DNA from: an uncultured Eubacteriales bacterium
GTDB lineage: Bacteria; Bacillota; Clostridia; Oscillospirales; Acutalibacteraceae
Length of the DNA: 64,000 nucleotides
Assembly (NCBI GenBank): GCA_958417225.1
Contig: CATZCM010000002.1
Coordinates: 72,943 to 136,942, forward strand
Reading direction: 5' to 3'
Shown here: one piece after another, positions 57,651 through 64,000 of the stretch
Layout of the letters: each line of letters starts with the position of its first letter
How positions within the stretch are numbered: the stretch's first letter is position 1
Notes under the pieces: generated by a model
Database searches by the model: none
Told to the model about the DNA's origin: nothing
What the model saw: only the letters and a program-made list of their open reading frames with translations
Made by a program: the position numbers and the translations under genes

Positions 57651-57724
57651 TTAGGTGAATAAAAAATGTTTTTACGAAAGGGGTTGAGGGGTTCTTGCTA
57701 CGGGTTAGTGAAGAACCGAGAATT

Positions 57725-59446
57725 ATGGCAGAATATTTTACTCCGGGTGTTTATGTTGAAGAATTTGACACTCCAGTTACACCATCAATAAATGGCGTTG
57801 CAACAAATATTACAGGTTTTATAGGTGTCGCAGAAAAGGGTCCGATAAAAGGTGCCCCGGTACCAGTAAAGAACTTTGCTGATTTTAGAAAAAAATTTGG
57901 TGGATATTTGCAAAATAGCGATTTTGGCGAGTATAGGTATTTAGCGTACTCAGTATTTCAATATTTCGCCAATGGTGGTACACGTGCATTTGTGATGAGA
58001 GTTGCGCCAAAAGATGCAGAAACGGCAAAACTTGACGGTGAAAACGAGTCAGCTACTATTTCTGCAACAAGCCCTGGCGAGTGGGGAAATGCTATAGCCA
58101 TTAAGTTTGTACCAACTAGTCAATTTAAGATGCAGTTACTTGAAGATAAGGGTGAGGGCACATATCGTACGAAAGATCCTTCAGACTTTTTACCGGGTGA
58201 TGTTGTTGTAACATCTGGGCTGGATGACGTTGAGTATAACGTAGTAAAATCAATCGAAGGTAAAAATATTACTTTTGTGAAACCTTTTGAAGGCAGTGTA
58301 GTGGATGATGGTTTAGTCGCAAAAGTTGTTGTGAGATCATGTGAAATGAATGTTTTTGTTACTGATGGCGAAAGTGAAGAAAAATATGAAAATTGTACTC
58401 TTAACATTAGTTCACCAAGTTTTATTGACAAGAAAATGTCAGCATCAGAAATCGTTAATATAAATGTGTCTCCAAGTGATGAGGCAATGGCACCAGTTGA
58501 TGTAATTAAGAAGATATTTGGTGTAGACTCAGACGATGTACGTTTAGTCTTAAAGGGAGGTTCCAATGGGACTAAAGGTGAAATTGATGAGGAGTTGTTT
58601 ATCGGAAAGGACAATGGCCCAGGTGAACGTACAGGAATTCAGGCATTTTTAGACAATGATGAGGTAAGTTTGATGGCCATACCAGGTATCACAAACGATA
58701 ACATTCAAGCAGAACTTGTAAAACAATGTGAGACACTTGGAAGTAGGTTTGCAGTTCTTGATATACCGATGAATTTGAAGTCCCCGAAAGACCTTCTTCA
58801 ACAGAGAGAAAAATTCGATAGTGATTATTGTGCACTGTATCATCCGTGGTTGAAAGTATATGATCCGTTAGATAAAAAAGATTTCTTTTTACCACCATCC
58901 GGACCAGTGCTCGGTATATATTCACGTACTGACAATGCGCGTGGTGTACATAAAGCTCCAGCAAATGAAACGGTTACAAATTGCACAGGATTATCTGTTG
59001 AGTATGGAAAAGACGAACAGGACAAGCTTAATCCACATGGGGTTAACTTAATTCGTAAGTTCCCGGGGCAAGGGATTCGTGTATGGGGAGCACGTACGGC
59101 TTCATCTAAAGCGTTGTGGAAATATATCAACGTAAGAAGACTCTTTATTTACATTGAGGAGTCTATCAAAGCGAATACAAATTGGGTTGTATTTGAACCA
59201 AATGAACCTGGACTTTGGGGAAGAGTGAATGATATGATATCTACTTTCCTAACTGGGTTATGGCAAAGAGGTGCCCTTGCAGGCGGGAGCCCAGAGGAAG
59301 CCTTTTATGTAAATATTGGTCCTGATACGATGACGCAGCAAGACATAGATGAGGGAAGGCTCATATGTGTTATCGGGGTTGCACCGGTTAAACCTGCTGA
59401 ATTTGTAATCTTTAGAATTACTCAAAAAACAGGTGATGGTGAGTAA
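57725..59446 (+). CDS. Contractile tail sheath protein of an eCIS
   Basis: 573 residues. It polymerises around the inner tube and contracts to drive it into a target cell. MAEYFTPGVYVEEFDT at the start, FIGVAEKGP, FQYFANGGTRAFVMRV and the C-terminal RRLFIYIEESIKANTNWVVFEPN are hallmark sheath segments. An insert domain occupies about residues 140-280. The N-terminal start is uncertain: ATG 57725 gives the family N-terminus, whereas TTG 57695 lies behind GAGGGG and adds ten residues. It is followed within 20 bases by the tube gene. Phage tails are less likely because no capsid, terminase or holin genes are present. Confidence 0.93.
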   Translation: MAEYFTPGVYVEEFDTPVTPSINGVATNITGFIGVAEKGPIKGAPVPVKNFADFRKKFGGYLQNSDFGEYRYLAYSVFQYFANGGTRAFVMRVAPKDAETAKLDGENESATISATSPGEWGNAIAIKFVPTSQFKMQLLEDKGEGTYRTKDPSDFLPGDVVVTSGLDDVEYNVVKSIEGKNITFVKPFEGSVVDDGLVAKVVVRSCEMNVFVTDGESEEKYENCTLNISSPSFIDKKMSASEIVNINVSPSDEAMAPVDVIKKIFGVDSDDVRLVLKGGSNGTKGEIDEELFIGKDNGPGERTGIQAFLDNDEVSLMAIPGITNDNIQAELVKQCETLGSRFAVLDIPMNLKSPKDLLQQREKFDSDYCALYHPWLKVYDPLDKKDFFLPPSGPVLGIYSRTDNARGVHKAPANETVTNCTGLSVEYGKDEQDKLNPHGVNLIRKFPGQGIRVWGARTASSKALWKYINVRRLFIYIEESIKANTNWVVFEPNEPGLWGRVNDMISTFLTGLWQRGALAGGSPEEAFYVNIGPDTMTQQDIDEGRLICVIGVAPVKPAEFVIFRITQKTGDGE

Positions 59447-59466
59447 TAGAAAGGAGTTGAATTAAA

Positions 59467-59988
59467 ATGAGTGCATACAGTGCAGTTTATAGAAATTTTA
59501 GGTTTAAAGTGTCACTAGAAAATATAGATAACAATCTTTTAGCAGAGGCACACTTCAGTGAAGTATCAGGGATTGATGCGACATATGATGTTATAGAATA
59601 TCGTGATGGAGATGATGCTTTAGCTACCCCTGAAAAATATTCAGGACTTATTAAATATTCTAATATTACTTTGTCGAGAGGGATGACAGAGAATTTAGAT
59701 TTTTATAAGTGGATTATGACAGCATCTGGAGATGCGCTGGCATCAGGAGTAGCTCTTGGTACATTTAAAGGAAGTAATTTACAAAAAACAGGATCTAACG
59801 GATCAACTTGTACGATGACTATACAGTTGTTAGATGATCAGGGAGCATCCACGGTTGCCTCATGGAATTTCCGCCATGTATGGCCAGTGAAGTACACTGG
59901 ACCTGACTTTAAAGGTACAGGCTCTGAAATTGCTCTTGAAAAGTTGGAAGTAGCACATAGAGGGTTTACTTTAACTCAAGGTGCATAA
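59467..59988 (+). CDS. Inner tube protein (gp19/Afp1-like), first copy
   Basis: 173 residues of the T4 gp19-type tube family. It starts YSAVYRNFRFKVSLENID, has FSEVSGIDATYDVIEYRDG and SNITLSRGMTENLDFYKWI, and ends EIALEKLEVAHRGFTLTQ. It stacks as hexamers to form the tube within the sheath. AAAGGAG precedes the ATG. It is followed by a strong hairpin without a T run, which may lower expression of later genes compared with the abundant sheath and tube. Confidence 0.93.
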   Translation: MSAYSAVYRNFRFKVSLENIDNNLLAEAHFSEVSGIDATYDVIEYRDGDDALATPEKYSGLIKYSNITLSRGMTENLDFYKWIMTASGDALASGVALGTFKGSNLQKTGSNGSTCTMTIQLLDDQGASTVASWNFRHVWPVKYTGPDFKGTGSEIALEKLEVAHRGFTLTQGA

Positions 59989-60000
59989 AAACTTATCATA

Positions 60001-60025
60001 ACTTGGTGGGGTTATCCCACCAAGT
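60001..60025 (+). promoter_or_regulatory. Stable hairpin between tube and downstream eCIS genes
   Basis: ACTTGGTGGG and CCCACCAAGT form a perfect 10-bp stem with loop GTTAT, followed by GGGATGG rather than a T run. It is thus more likely an mRNA-stability or attenuation element than a normal terminator. Confidence 0.55.
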
Positions 60026-60183
60026 GGGATGGATAGTTATTAGGAAAAAGTTATTGGTATGGGATTATTTTTTCGTGGTAACTTGATGTAGTTAAATTAT
60101 GCGCTATGATATGTGCATTTTAATTTATAAATTTTTTATGAAAGCGAGGAAGGGAACATACTTTAAGGTGTTGTTCCGAAAAT

Positions 60184-60549
60184 ATGTCTTTTCAAACGGA
60201 AATTGAATTTAAATTACCAAAGGGTTATGTAGACGAAAATGGGGAAGTGCATAAAGAAGGTGTAATGCGTCTTGCTACAGCAGCAGATGAGATTGTGCCG
60301 CTTAAGGATCCACGTGTACAACAAAATCCAGGATATTTGAGTATAATTTTGCTTTCACGTGTTATTACCAAACTTGGTACACTGGAAAAAATAGATGTTA
60401 ATATTATAGAAAACTTATTTACAGCAGATCTTGCGTATTTGCAGACATTGTATCAATCGATAAATGCAATTGAACCAATTAAAATTAAAGTTGAGTGTCC
60501 TCACTGTAAGAAAAGTATTATTACGGAGGTACCTTTCTTGGGGGAATAG
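60184..60549 (+). CDS. T4-type baseplate hub assembly chaperone of the eCIS
   Basis: 121 residues. MSFQTEIEFKLPKGYVDENG, MRLATAADEIVPLKDPRVQ, NPGYLSIILLSRVITKLGTL and LFTADLAYLQTLY match the hub-assembly chaperone family found in cyanobacterial and actinobacterial contractile systems. A CPHCKK pair near residue 108 is common there too. It ends EVPFLGE with TAG 60547-60549. The next conserved frame starts inside its last codons with no initiation codon of its own, so a frameshifted longer product is likely. The 195-base gap before it holds the hairpin at 60001; its own RBS is weak. Confidence 0.85.
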   Translation: MSFQTEIEFKLPKGYVDENGEVHKEGVMRLATAADEIVPLKDPRVQQNPGYLSIILLSRVITKLGTLEKIDVNIIENLFTADLAYLQTLYQSINAIEPIKIKVECPHCKKSIITEVPFLGE

Positions 60550-60746
60550 GTAAAAGCTATTCCCTTAATACGTTGTATGAGGAAATAGCTTTTTTGGCGT
60601 ATTATCTTCATTGGTCACGGGAGGAGATAATGTTGCTTGAACATAAGGAACGTGCGAGATATTGTGAAGAGGTTTCAAAAATAAATAAAAAAATGAATGG
60701 CGATGAAAATAAGAAAAATATGTTTGATCCGTCAAACTTTATGTGA
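60543..60746 (+). CDS. DUF6760-like tail, probably made by -1 frameshift from the chaperone gene
   Basis: The -1 frame relative to the chaperone runs from about 60510 to TGA 60744-60746. It encodes GGIGKSYSLNTLYEEIAF followed by LAYYLHWSREEIMLLEH and ISK/INKKMN-type residues, which match the small DUF6760 proteins that follow the hub chaperone in other eCIS loci. No ATG or GTG precedes the conserved part. The only early start, TTG 60573, has no RBS and would cut off GGIGKSY. The codons TTG-GGG-GAA-TAG at 60538-60549 provide a G run where tRNA-Gly can slip one base back onto another GGG. Residue identity is clear; the expression mechanism is inference. Confidence 0.65.
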   Translation, partial: GIGKSYSLNTLYEEIAFLAYYLHWSREEIMLLEHKERARYCEEVSKINKKMNGDENKKNMFDPSNFM

Positions 60747-60772
60747 GAAGTATTGGCTTTGGGGTGGTGCGT

Positions 60773-61933
60773 ATGGCAAACGAAGAAAATAAACATGATG
60801 AGTATAATGAAAATCAGATTAATGAGAGTCCTTCGTTGGAGGAAAATCAAGAACAAAGTTGTAGTCATGATTTGTGTGTTTGGGAAACAATAGTTCAGCC
60901 TACTTGCGATTCCAATGGGCAAGAGCAACGCCGATGTATTAATTGTGGGGAACTGTTTGGTGACATAAGGTCAGTTGACGCTCTAGGGCATAGATATGTG
61001 TGGAAAATGATTACTCCACCCACTTGTGATGAATCCGGAACTGAACAAAGGCAATGTGTTCGTTGTGGTAAAGTGGATACAAATGTAGAACAACCTACTA
61101 GAGAAGTAAAACCGACTGGTCATATACCAGGTACATGGGAGATTATTAGAGAGGAAACCTGCGAGGAAGATGGCGAAAAACGTACCCATTGTAAAACGTG
61201 TGGTGTGACGTTGAAGGAGGCAATAAAAGCTAAACACAAACCGGAAGATATGTGGAGAATTATTGTGAAGCCTACTACGACAAGCAAGGGAAAAAGAGCT
61301 AAACTATGCAAAGTATGTGGAAAGCACATTGAGGAAGCAGATATAGATATGCTGCCACAAAAATCCGATTCAACTAAAGCTAGTGTTGTAAAATCAAATC
61401 GGGTGTATGCGTCTCATAATTTTATAGTTGAGTTTCACATCGATGGAATTGATCAACCGTATAAATGCTCTTTTTGTGAAATAAGTGGTTTTGAAAGGTC
61501 TATTGAAGTGATAGAGTGGCGAACTGGATTGGATAAAGGTTTGGGGAAAAGAAAGTATTTTGGAACAACACATGGGCACCCACTTACTTTTTCAAAAGGT
61601 GTTACTCATAATAAGGATTTGCTAGAATGGATGTATTATTGGCTTAGTGATGATATGTATACCATTGAAGGTAAAAACGTTCCGTTTAAAGTTGCAAGCA
61701 AGGTTCATATATCGTTAGTGGGAAATAGTCATAGCGATGTTGTTAGACAATGGACGTTAACTAATGCTTGGCCTATTAAAATTAGCGGTCCAGAACTAAA
61801 TTCGATGAGCAATAGTATAGCACTGGAACGTTTAGATTTGATATATGGTAGCATAAGTGTAGATATACCTGCATCATCGTACAAGTCAAACCCATTTATA
61901 AAATACGTAGAAAAAAATGAAATAGCGTTTTAA
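60773..61933 (+). CDS. Tube-like protein with N-terminal array of Cys-rich zinc-ribbon-like repeats
   Basis: 386 residues from ATG 60773 (GGGGTGG just upstream). Residues about 30-200 hold four tandem repeats of the pattern W-x3-I-x2-P-T-C-x3-G-x2-x-R-x-C-x2-C-G: CVWETIVQPTC with CINCG, YVWKMITPPTC with CVRCG, TWEIIREETC with CKTCG, and a fourth lacking the first Cys but keeping CKVCG. Such repeats occur on Clostridial cell-surface proteins. Residues about 215-386 form a gp19-type tube domain (HNFIVEFHIDGID, SGFERSIEVIEWRTG, LTNAWPIKISGPE). It lies where eCIS loci carry a second tube or tube-cap protein. The fusion is unusual: it may decorate the tube end or adapt it to the spike. Confidence 0.82.
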   Translation: MANEENKHDEYNENQINESPSLEENQEQSCSHDLCVWETIVQPTCDSNGQEQRRCINCGELFGDIRSVDALGHRYVWKMITPPTCDESGTEQRQCVRCGKVDTNVEQPTREVKPTGHIPGTWEIIREETCEEDGEKRTHCKTCGVTLKEAIKAKHKPEDMWRIIVKPTTTSKGKRAKLCKVCGKHIEEADIDMLPQKSDSTKASVVKSNRVYASHNFIVEFHIDGIDQPYKCSFCEISGFERSIEVIEWRTGLDKGLGKRKYFGTTHGHPLTFSKGVTHNKDLLEWMYYWLSDDMYTIEGKNVPFKVASKVHISLVGNSHSDVVRQWTLTNAWPIKISGPELNSMSNSIALERLDLIYGSISVDIPASSYKSNPFIKYVEKNEIAF

Positions 61934-61970
61934 TTAATTTTTAATTTGCTTTATTCAAGAGGTGAGTTAT

Positions 61971-62501
61971 ATGGCCGTACCTAAAAGTAGTGAAAGTGCA
62001 GCAATGCGATGGTCAGGCGTAAAAGAAACACTTGATAGTTTAGAACCAGTTATTTCGTGTAGATTTATAGTTACCTTCTCAAACAAATTCTCAGGGAATG
62101 CGGAGTATACGTTTGCTTTTTCCAAAATATCTGGGATAGGGTATAAATCAAACGTTCGATATATAAATGAAGGTGGCCGAAATAATTCACCAATTATGCT
62201 TAGATGTCCGGTTACGGAGGGGCACCACCTTACTTTTGAAAGAGGTCTTCAAATTTATACATCGAACACTGGCAAATCTTTGATTGGGGCCAATAGCAGG
62301 CAAGTTCTTTTTGCAAGACATAGTCAAGGAGAAATTAAAGTGATAGATGTAAAAAAAGAATTAAAAGCTGTATATAGATTTACATCTCAGGGGATTATTA
62401 ACTGGGAGGTTAGTACTCTCGATGCGATGAGTAATCAACCCATTATAGAAACATTTACTATTTCACATACGGGACTGCAAAATGTTGCACTTAAAATATA
62501 A
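61971..62501 (+). CDS. Third tube-like (gp19-family) protein
   Basis: 176 residues. SCRFIVTFSNKFSG, FSKISGIGYKSNVRYINEGG, HHLTFERGLQIY and INWEVSTLDAMSNQPIIETFTISHTGLQ follow the tube-family pattern, but it is the most diverged of the three. In eCIS such extra tube proteins join the tube to the baseplate hub. ATG 61971 is preceded by AAGAGGTG, which also contains GTG 61962. It is closely followed by the next gene. Confidence 0.8.
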   Translation: MAVPKSSESAAMRWSGVKETLDSLEPVISCRFIVTFSNKFSGNAEYTFAFSKISGIGYKSNVRYINEGGRNNSPIMLRCPVTEGHHLTFERGLQIYTSNTGKSLIGANSRQVLFARHSQGEIKVIDVKKELKAVYRFTSQGIINWEVSTLDAMSNQPIIETFTISHTGLQNVALKI

Positions 62502-62521
62502 AATATGAAGTAGAGAGGATT

Positions 62522-64000
62522 ATGACAATGAGAACGCTTAAAGATTTCAAGACAATTATTAATTTAGGCTATAAGGGTTTTACTATTAAAACTGTGTCAA
62601 TTTGCGAAAATCTTTGGGCGAAACAAAATGAGGTGTTTTGCAGGCGTTTTTTTAAAGAACCCGAATGTATGTACGGGATTAGCTATCACTCTAATTTTGT
62701 GTATCTAAATAATTCATCAAGTGGTTCAATGGAATATATGGATTTACTTTTCCAGCTAATGGGAGAGTTACAAGCAATAAAGTCATCCTCTGGACATTCC
62801 ATCGTTAATCAGAACTTTATTACTCAGAATATATTAAATCAACTGAATAACAATCTGAATCTAGTTCAAAATGATTACGTTAAAAATAAGATACAATCAG
62901 TTACTAATAAAATTGTTGATGGAAAATTAAATAATGAGCAATATAGTGTTTTGATAAGGGAATTAAAAAAAAAGTTAATTGAAGAAAAAACAGATGTTTT
63001 TGTGAAAAAAGAGTTACAGGAAAAGAGTAACTTGAAAATATTTTTTTCAGGAATAAAAAAATTAAATATTTCTCCCAAAAAAGATGGGTTTAAAGGACCA
63101 AAGATTGTTGTTTCACAAAAATTTGATAAGACTTTGAAAAAGGAACGTCAGTGGATAAACGTTGACGAAGCGCAAAATGTAAGGAATGTTGAATTAAATT
63201 ATCAAAATTTCAAATATCCTCAGGCTGTGGTGTTAAGTAAAAGAGAAGAGATACAAGAGAGTCTTACAAGAAAATATATAAGAAATTTTTCTGAAAAAAT
63301 AATAGAAAAAAGTGTTGTTGCAGAGAAAAAGTTGACGGATAGCATAGAGTTAAGGTATTACAGTGTTTCGCCAAAACTAGTGAACATTTTGAAACGCGAT
63401 GGTGCTGATACAGAACGTTTCGAAAAAGTGAGAAATTTGTTAATTCGAGAGGAAAGGCGCAAAACTGAAATAAGCAATAAAAAATATCGATTCGAAGAAA
63501 AAAACGGTCCTAGGTATGATGGTAGAAGTTTAAGAAAAGATTATCAAAGAGAATCAGAAAAGGCCGTAGGTGAAAAAATTTCATCAAGTGACACGAAGCG
63601 AGACTTTTTACAAAAACCTAAAGAAACGATATATGTAAAGAGTAAAGAGTATTTTTCTACTGATCACGATATCAAACCGCTTGAAGTAGTAATTGGAAAA
63701 AAAGTAAATTTATTCCCTAGTGGTGTACAAGTTGAAGGTTGGGATTATTTTATAGATTCTGATGAGAGGACGATAGGAAAGTACATAGAAAGCTTTTCTG
63801 AAAAAATAATAGAAAAAAGTGTTGTTGCAGAGAAAAAGTTGACGGATAGCATAGAGTTAAGGTATTACAGTGTTTCGCCAAAACTAGTGAACATTTTGAA
63901 ACGCGATGGTGCTGATACAGAACGTTTCGAAAAAGTGAGAAATTTGTTAATTCGAGAGGAAAGGCGCAAAACTGAAATAAGCAATAAAAAATATCTCTTT
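62522..64000 (+). CDS. eCIS-associated charged protein with long internal repeats (3' end outside window)
   Basis: At least 493 residues, open to the window end. AGAGAGGATT precedes ATG 62522. The N-terminal ~90 residues (starting MTMRTLKDFKTIINLGYKGF) may be a folded domain; the rest is highly charged and helical. A segment starting FSEKIIEKSVVAEKKLTDSI and running through KRDGADTERFEKVRNLLIRE recurs exactly 169 residues later, in frame. Position after three tube genes suggests a tail-end, tape-measure-like or LysM-carrying protein, but no LysM is visible in this part. I do not recognise a family. Confidence 0.7.
   Translation, partial: MTMRTLKDFKTIINLGYKGFTIKTVSICENLWAKQNEVFCRRFFKEPECMYGISYHSNFVYLNNSSSGSMEYMDLLFQLMGELQAIKSSSGHSIVNQNFITQNILNQLNNNLNLVQNDYVKNKIQSVTNKIVDGKLNNEQYSVLIRELKKKLIEEKTDVFVKKELQEKSNLKIFFSGIKKLNISPKKDGFKGPKIVVSQKFDKTLKKERQWINVDEAQNVRNVELNYQNFKYPQAVVLSKREEIQESLTRKYIRNFSEKIIEKSVVAEKKLTDSIELRYYSVSPKLVNILKRDGADTERFEKVRNLLIREERRKTEISNKKYRFEEKNGPRYDGRSLRKDYQRESEKAVGEKISSSDTKRDFLQKPKETIYVKSKEYFSTDHDIKPLEVVIGKKVNLFPSGVQVEGWDYFIDSDERTIGKYIESFSEKIIEKSVVAEKKLTDSIELRYYSVSPKLVNILKRDGADTERFEKVRNLLIREERRKTEISNKKYLF
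63287..63488 (+). repeat. 202-base exact direct repeat, copy 1
   Basis: Identical to 63794-63995, offset 507 bases (169 codons), so the frame is preserved. The unit may continue beyond the window. Confidence 0.9.
63794..63995 (+). repeat. 202-base exact direct repeat, copy 2
   Basis: Second copy of 63287-63488; the sequences diverge again after TATC, five bases before the window end. Confidence 0.9.

Noticed and set aside
57725..62501. Interpretation as a prophage tail module
   Set aside because: The hub chaperone/DUF6760 pair and repeated tube genes match eCIS order, and no head, integrase or lysis genes are visible; downstream sequence could still change this.

Overview
The window comes from a low-GC, spore-lineage Firmicute, most likely class Clostridia. 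Evidence: the gene order map-KOW-infA-rpmJ-rpsM-rpsK-rpsD-rpoA-rplQ, a Trp-type T-box, spoIIIAF/AG/AH, sigma-A promoters with 17-bp spacers, strong AGGAGG ribosome sites and several TTG starts. Eukaryote-like secreted proteins (classical tyrosine phosphatases, BspA-type leucine-rich repeats, ADP-ribosyltransferases) together with an extracellular contractile injection system (eCIS) suggest life in close contact with a eukaryotic host, perhaps a protist. That lifestyle is inference.

Layout. 1-4.1 kb: end of the ribosomal protein/RNA polymerase operon. 4.2-10.2 kb: housekeeping genes (polA, cupin, VanY-like carboxypeptidase, tRNA-Arg, ogt, HD hydrolase, tRNA-Leu with a structured trailer). 10.5-12.6 kb: a 693-aa protein with a Nif11-type double-glycine leader. 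12.7-13.8 kb: a decayed IS30-like element. 14-23.6 kb: a mosaic cluster of secreted proteins built on one shared 5' cassette (promoter, RBS, signal peptide). The cassette drives a helical-domain protein and three classical PTPs, with decayed copies between them and ~0.8-kb direct repeats. 23.9-25.8 kb: a leucine-rich-repeat gene interrupted by a TGA. 26.3-42.3 kb: four tandem ~1260-1300-aa secreted paralogs of unknown function whose C-terminal thirds diverge. 42.4-44.3 kb: lone trpB under a T-box. 44.5-47.7 kb: a PadR/DUF2812/ABC operon. 48.2-50.3 kb: an inverted copy of the secreted-protein cassette. 51-53.8 kb: a tandem ADP-ribosyltransferase toxin. 54.2-55.8 kb: spoIIIAF-AG-AH without the upstream part of the operon. 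56-64 kb: start of an eCIS locus (unknown protein, sheath, tube, hub-assembly chaperone, DUF6760-like overlapping frame, two further tube-like proteins and a repeat-bearing protein cut by the window end).

How it fits together. The window holds three possible delivery routes for host-directed proteins: Sec signal peptides (PTPs, helical proteins, the four giant paralogs), a double-glycine leader (693-aa protein), and an eCIS with an adjacent signal-less double ADP-ribosyltransferase that is a plausible cargo. Repeated promoters, gene-conversion tracts, frameshifts, remnants and diverging C-termini indicate an effector repertoire under rapid birth, decay and recombination. The most unusual items are a tail-tube protein carrying an N-terminal array of Cys-rich zinc-ribbon-like repeats, a likely -1 frameshift joining the hub chaperone to a DUF6760-like tail, and a PTP whose WPD general acid is replaced by lysine.
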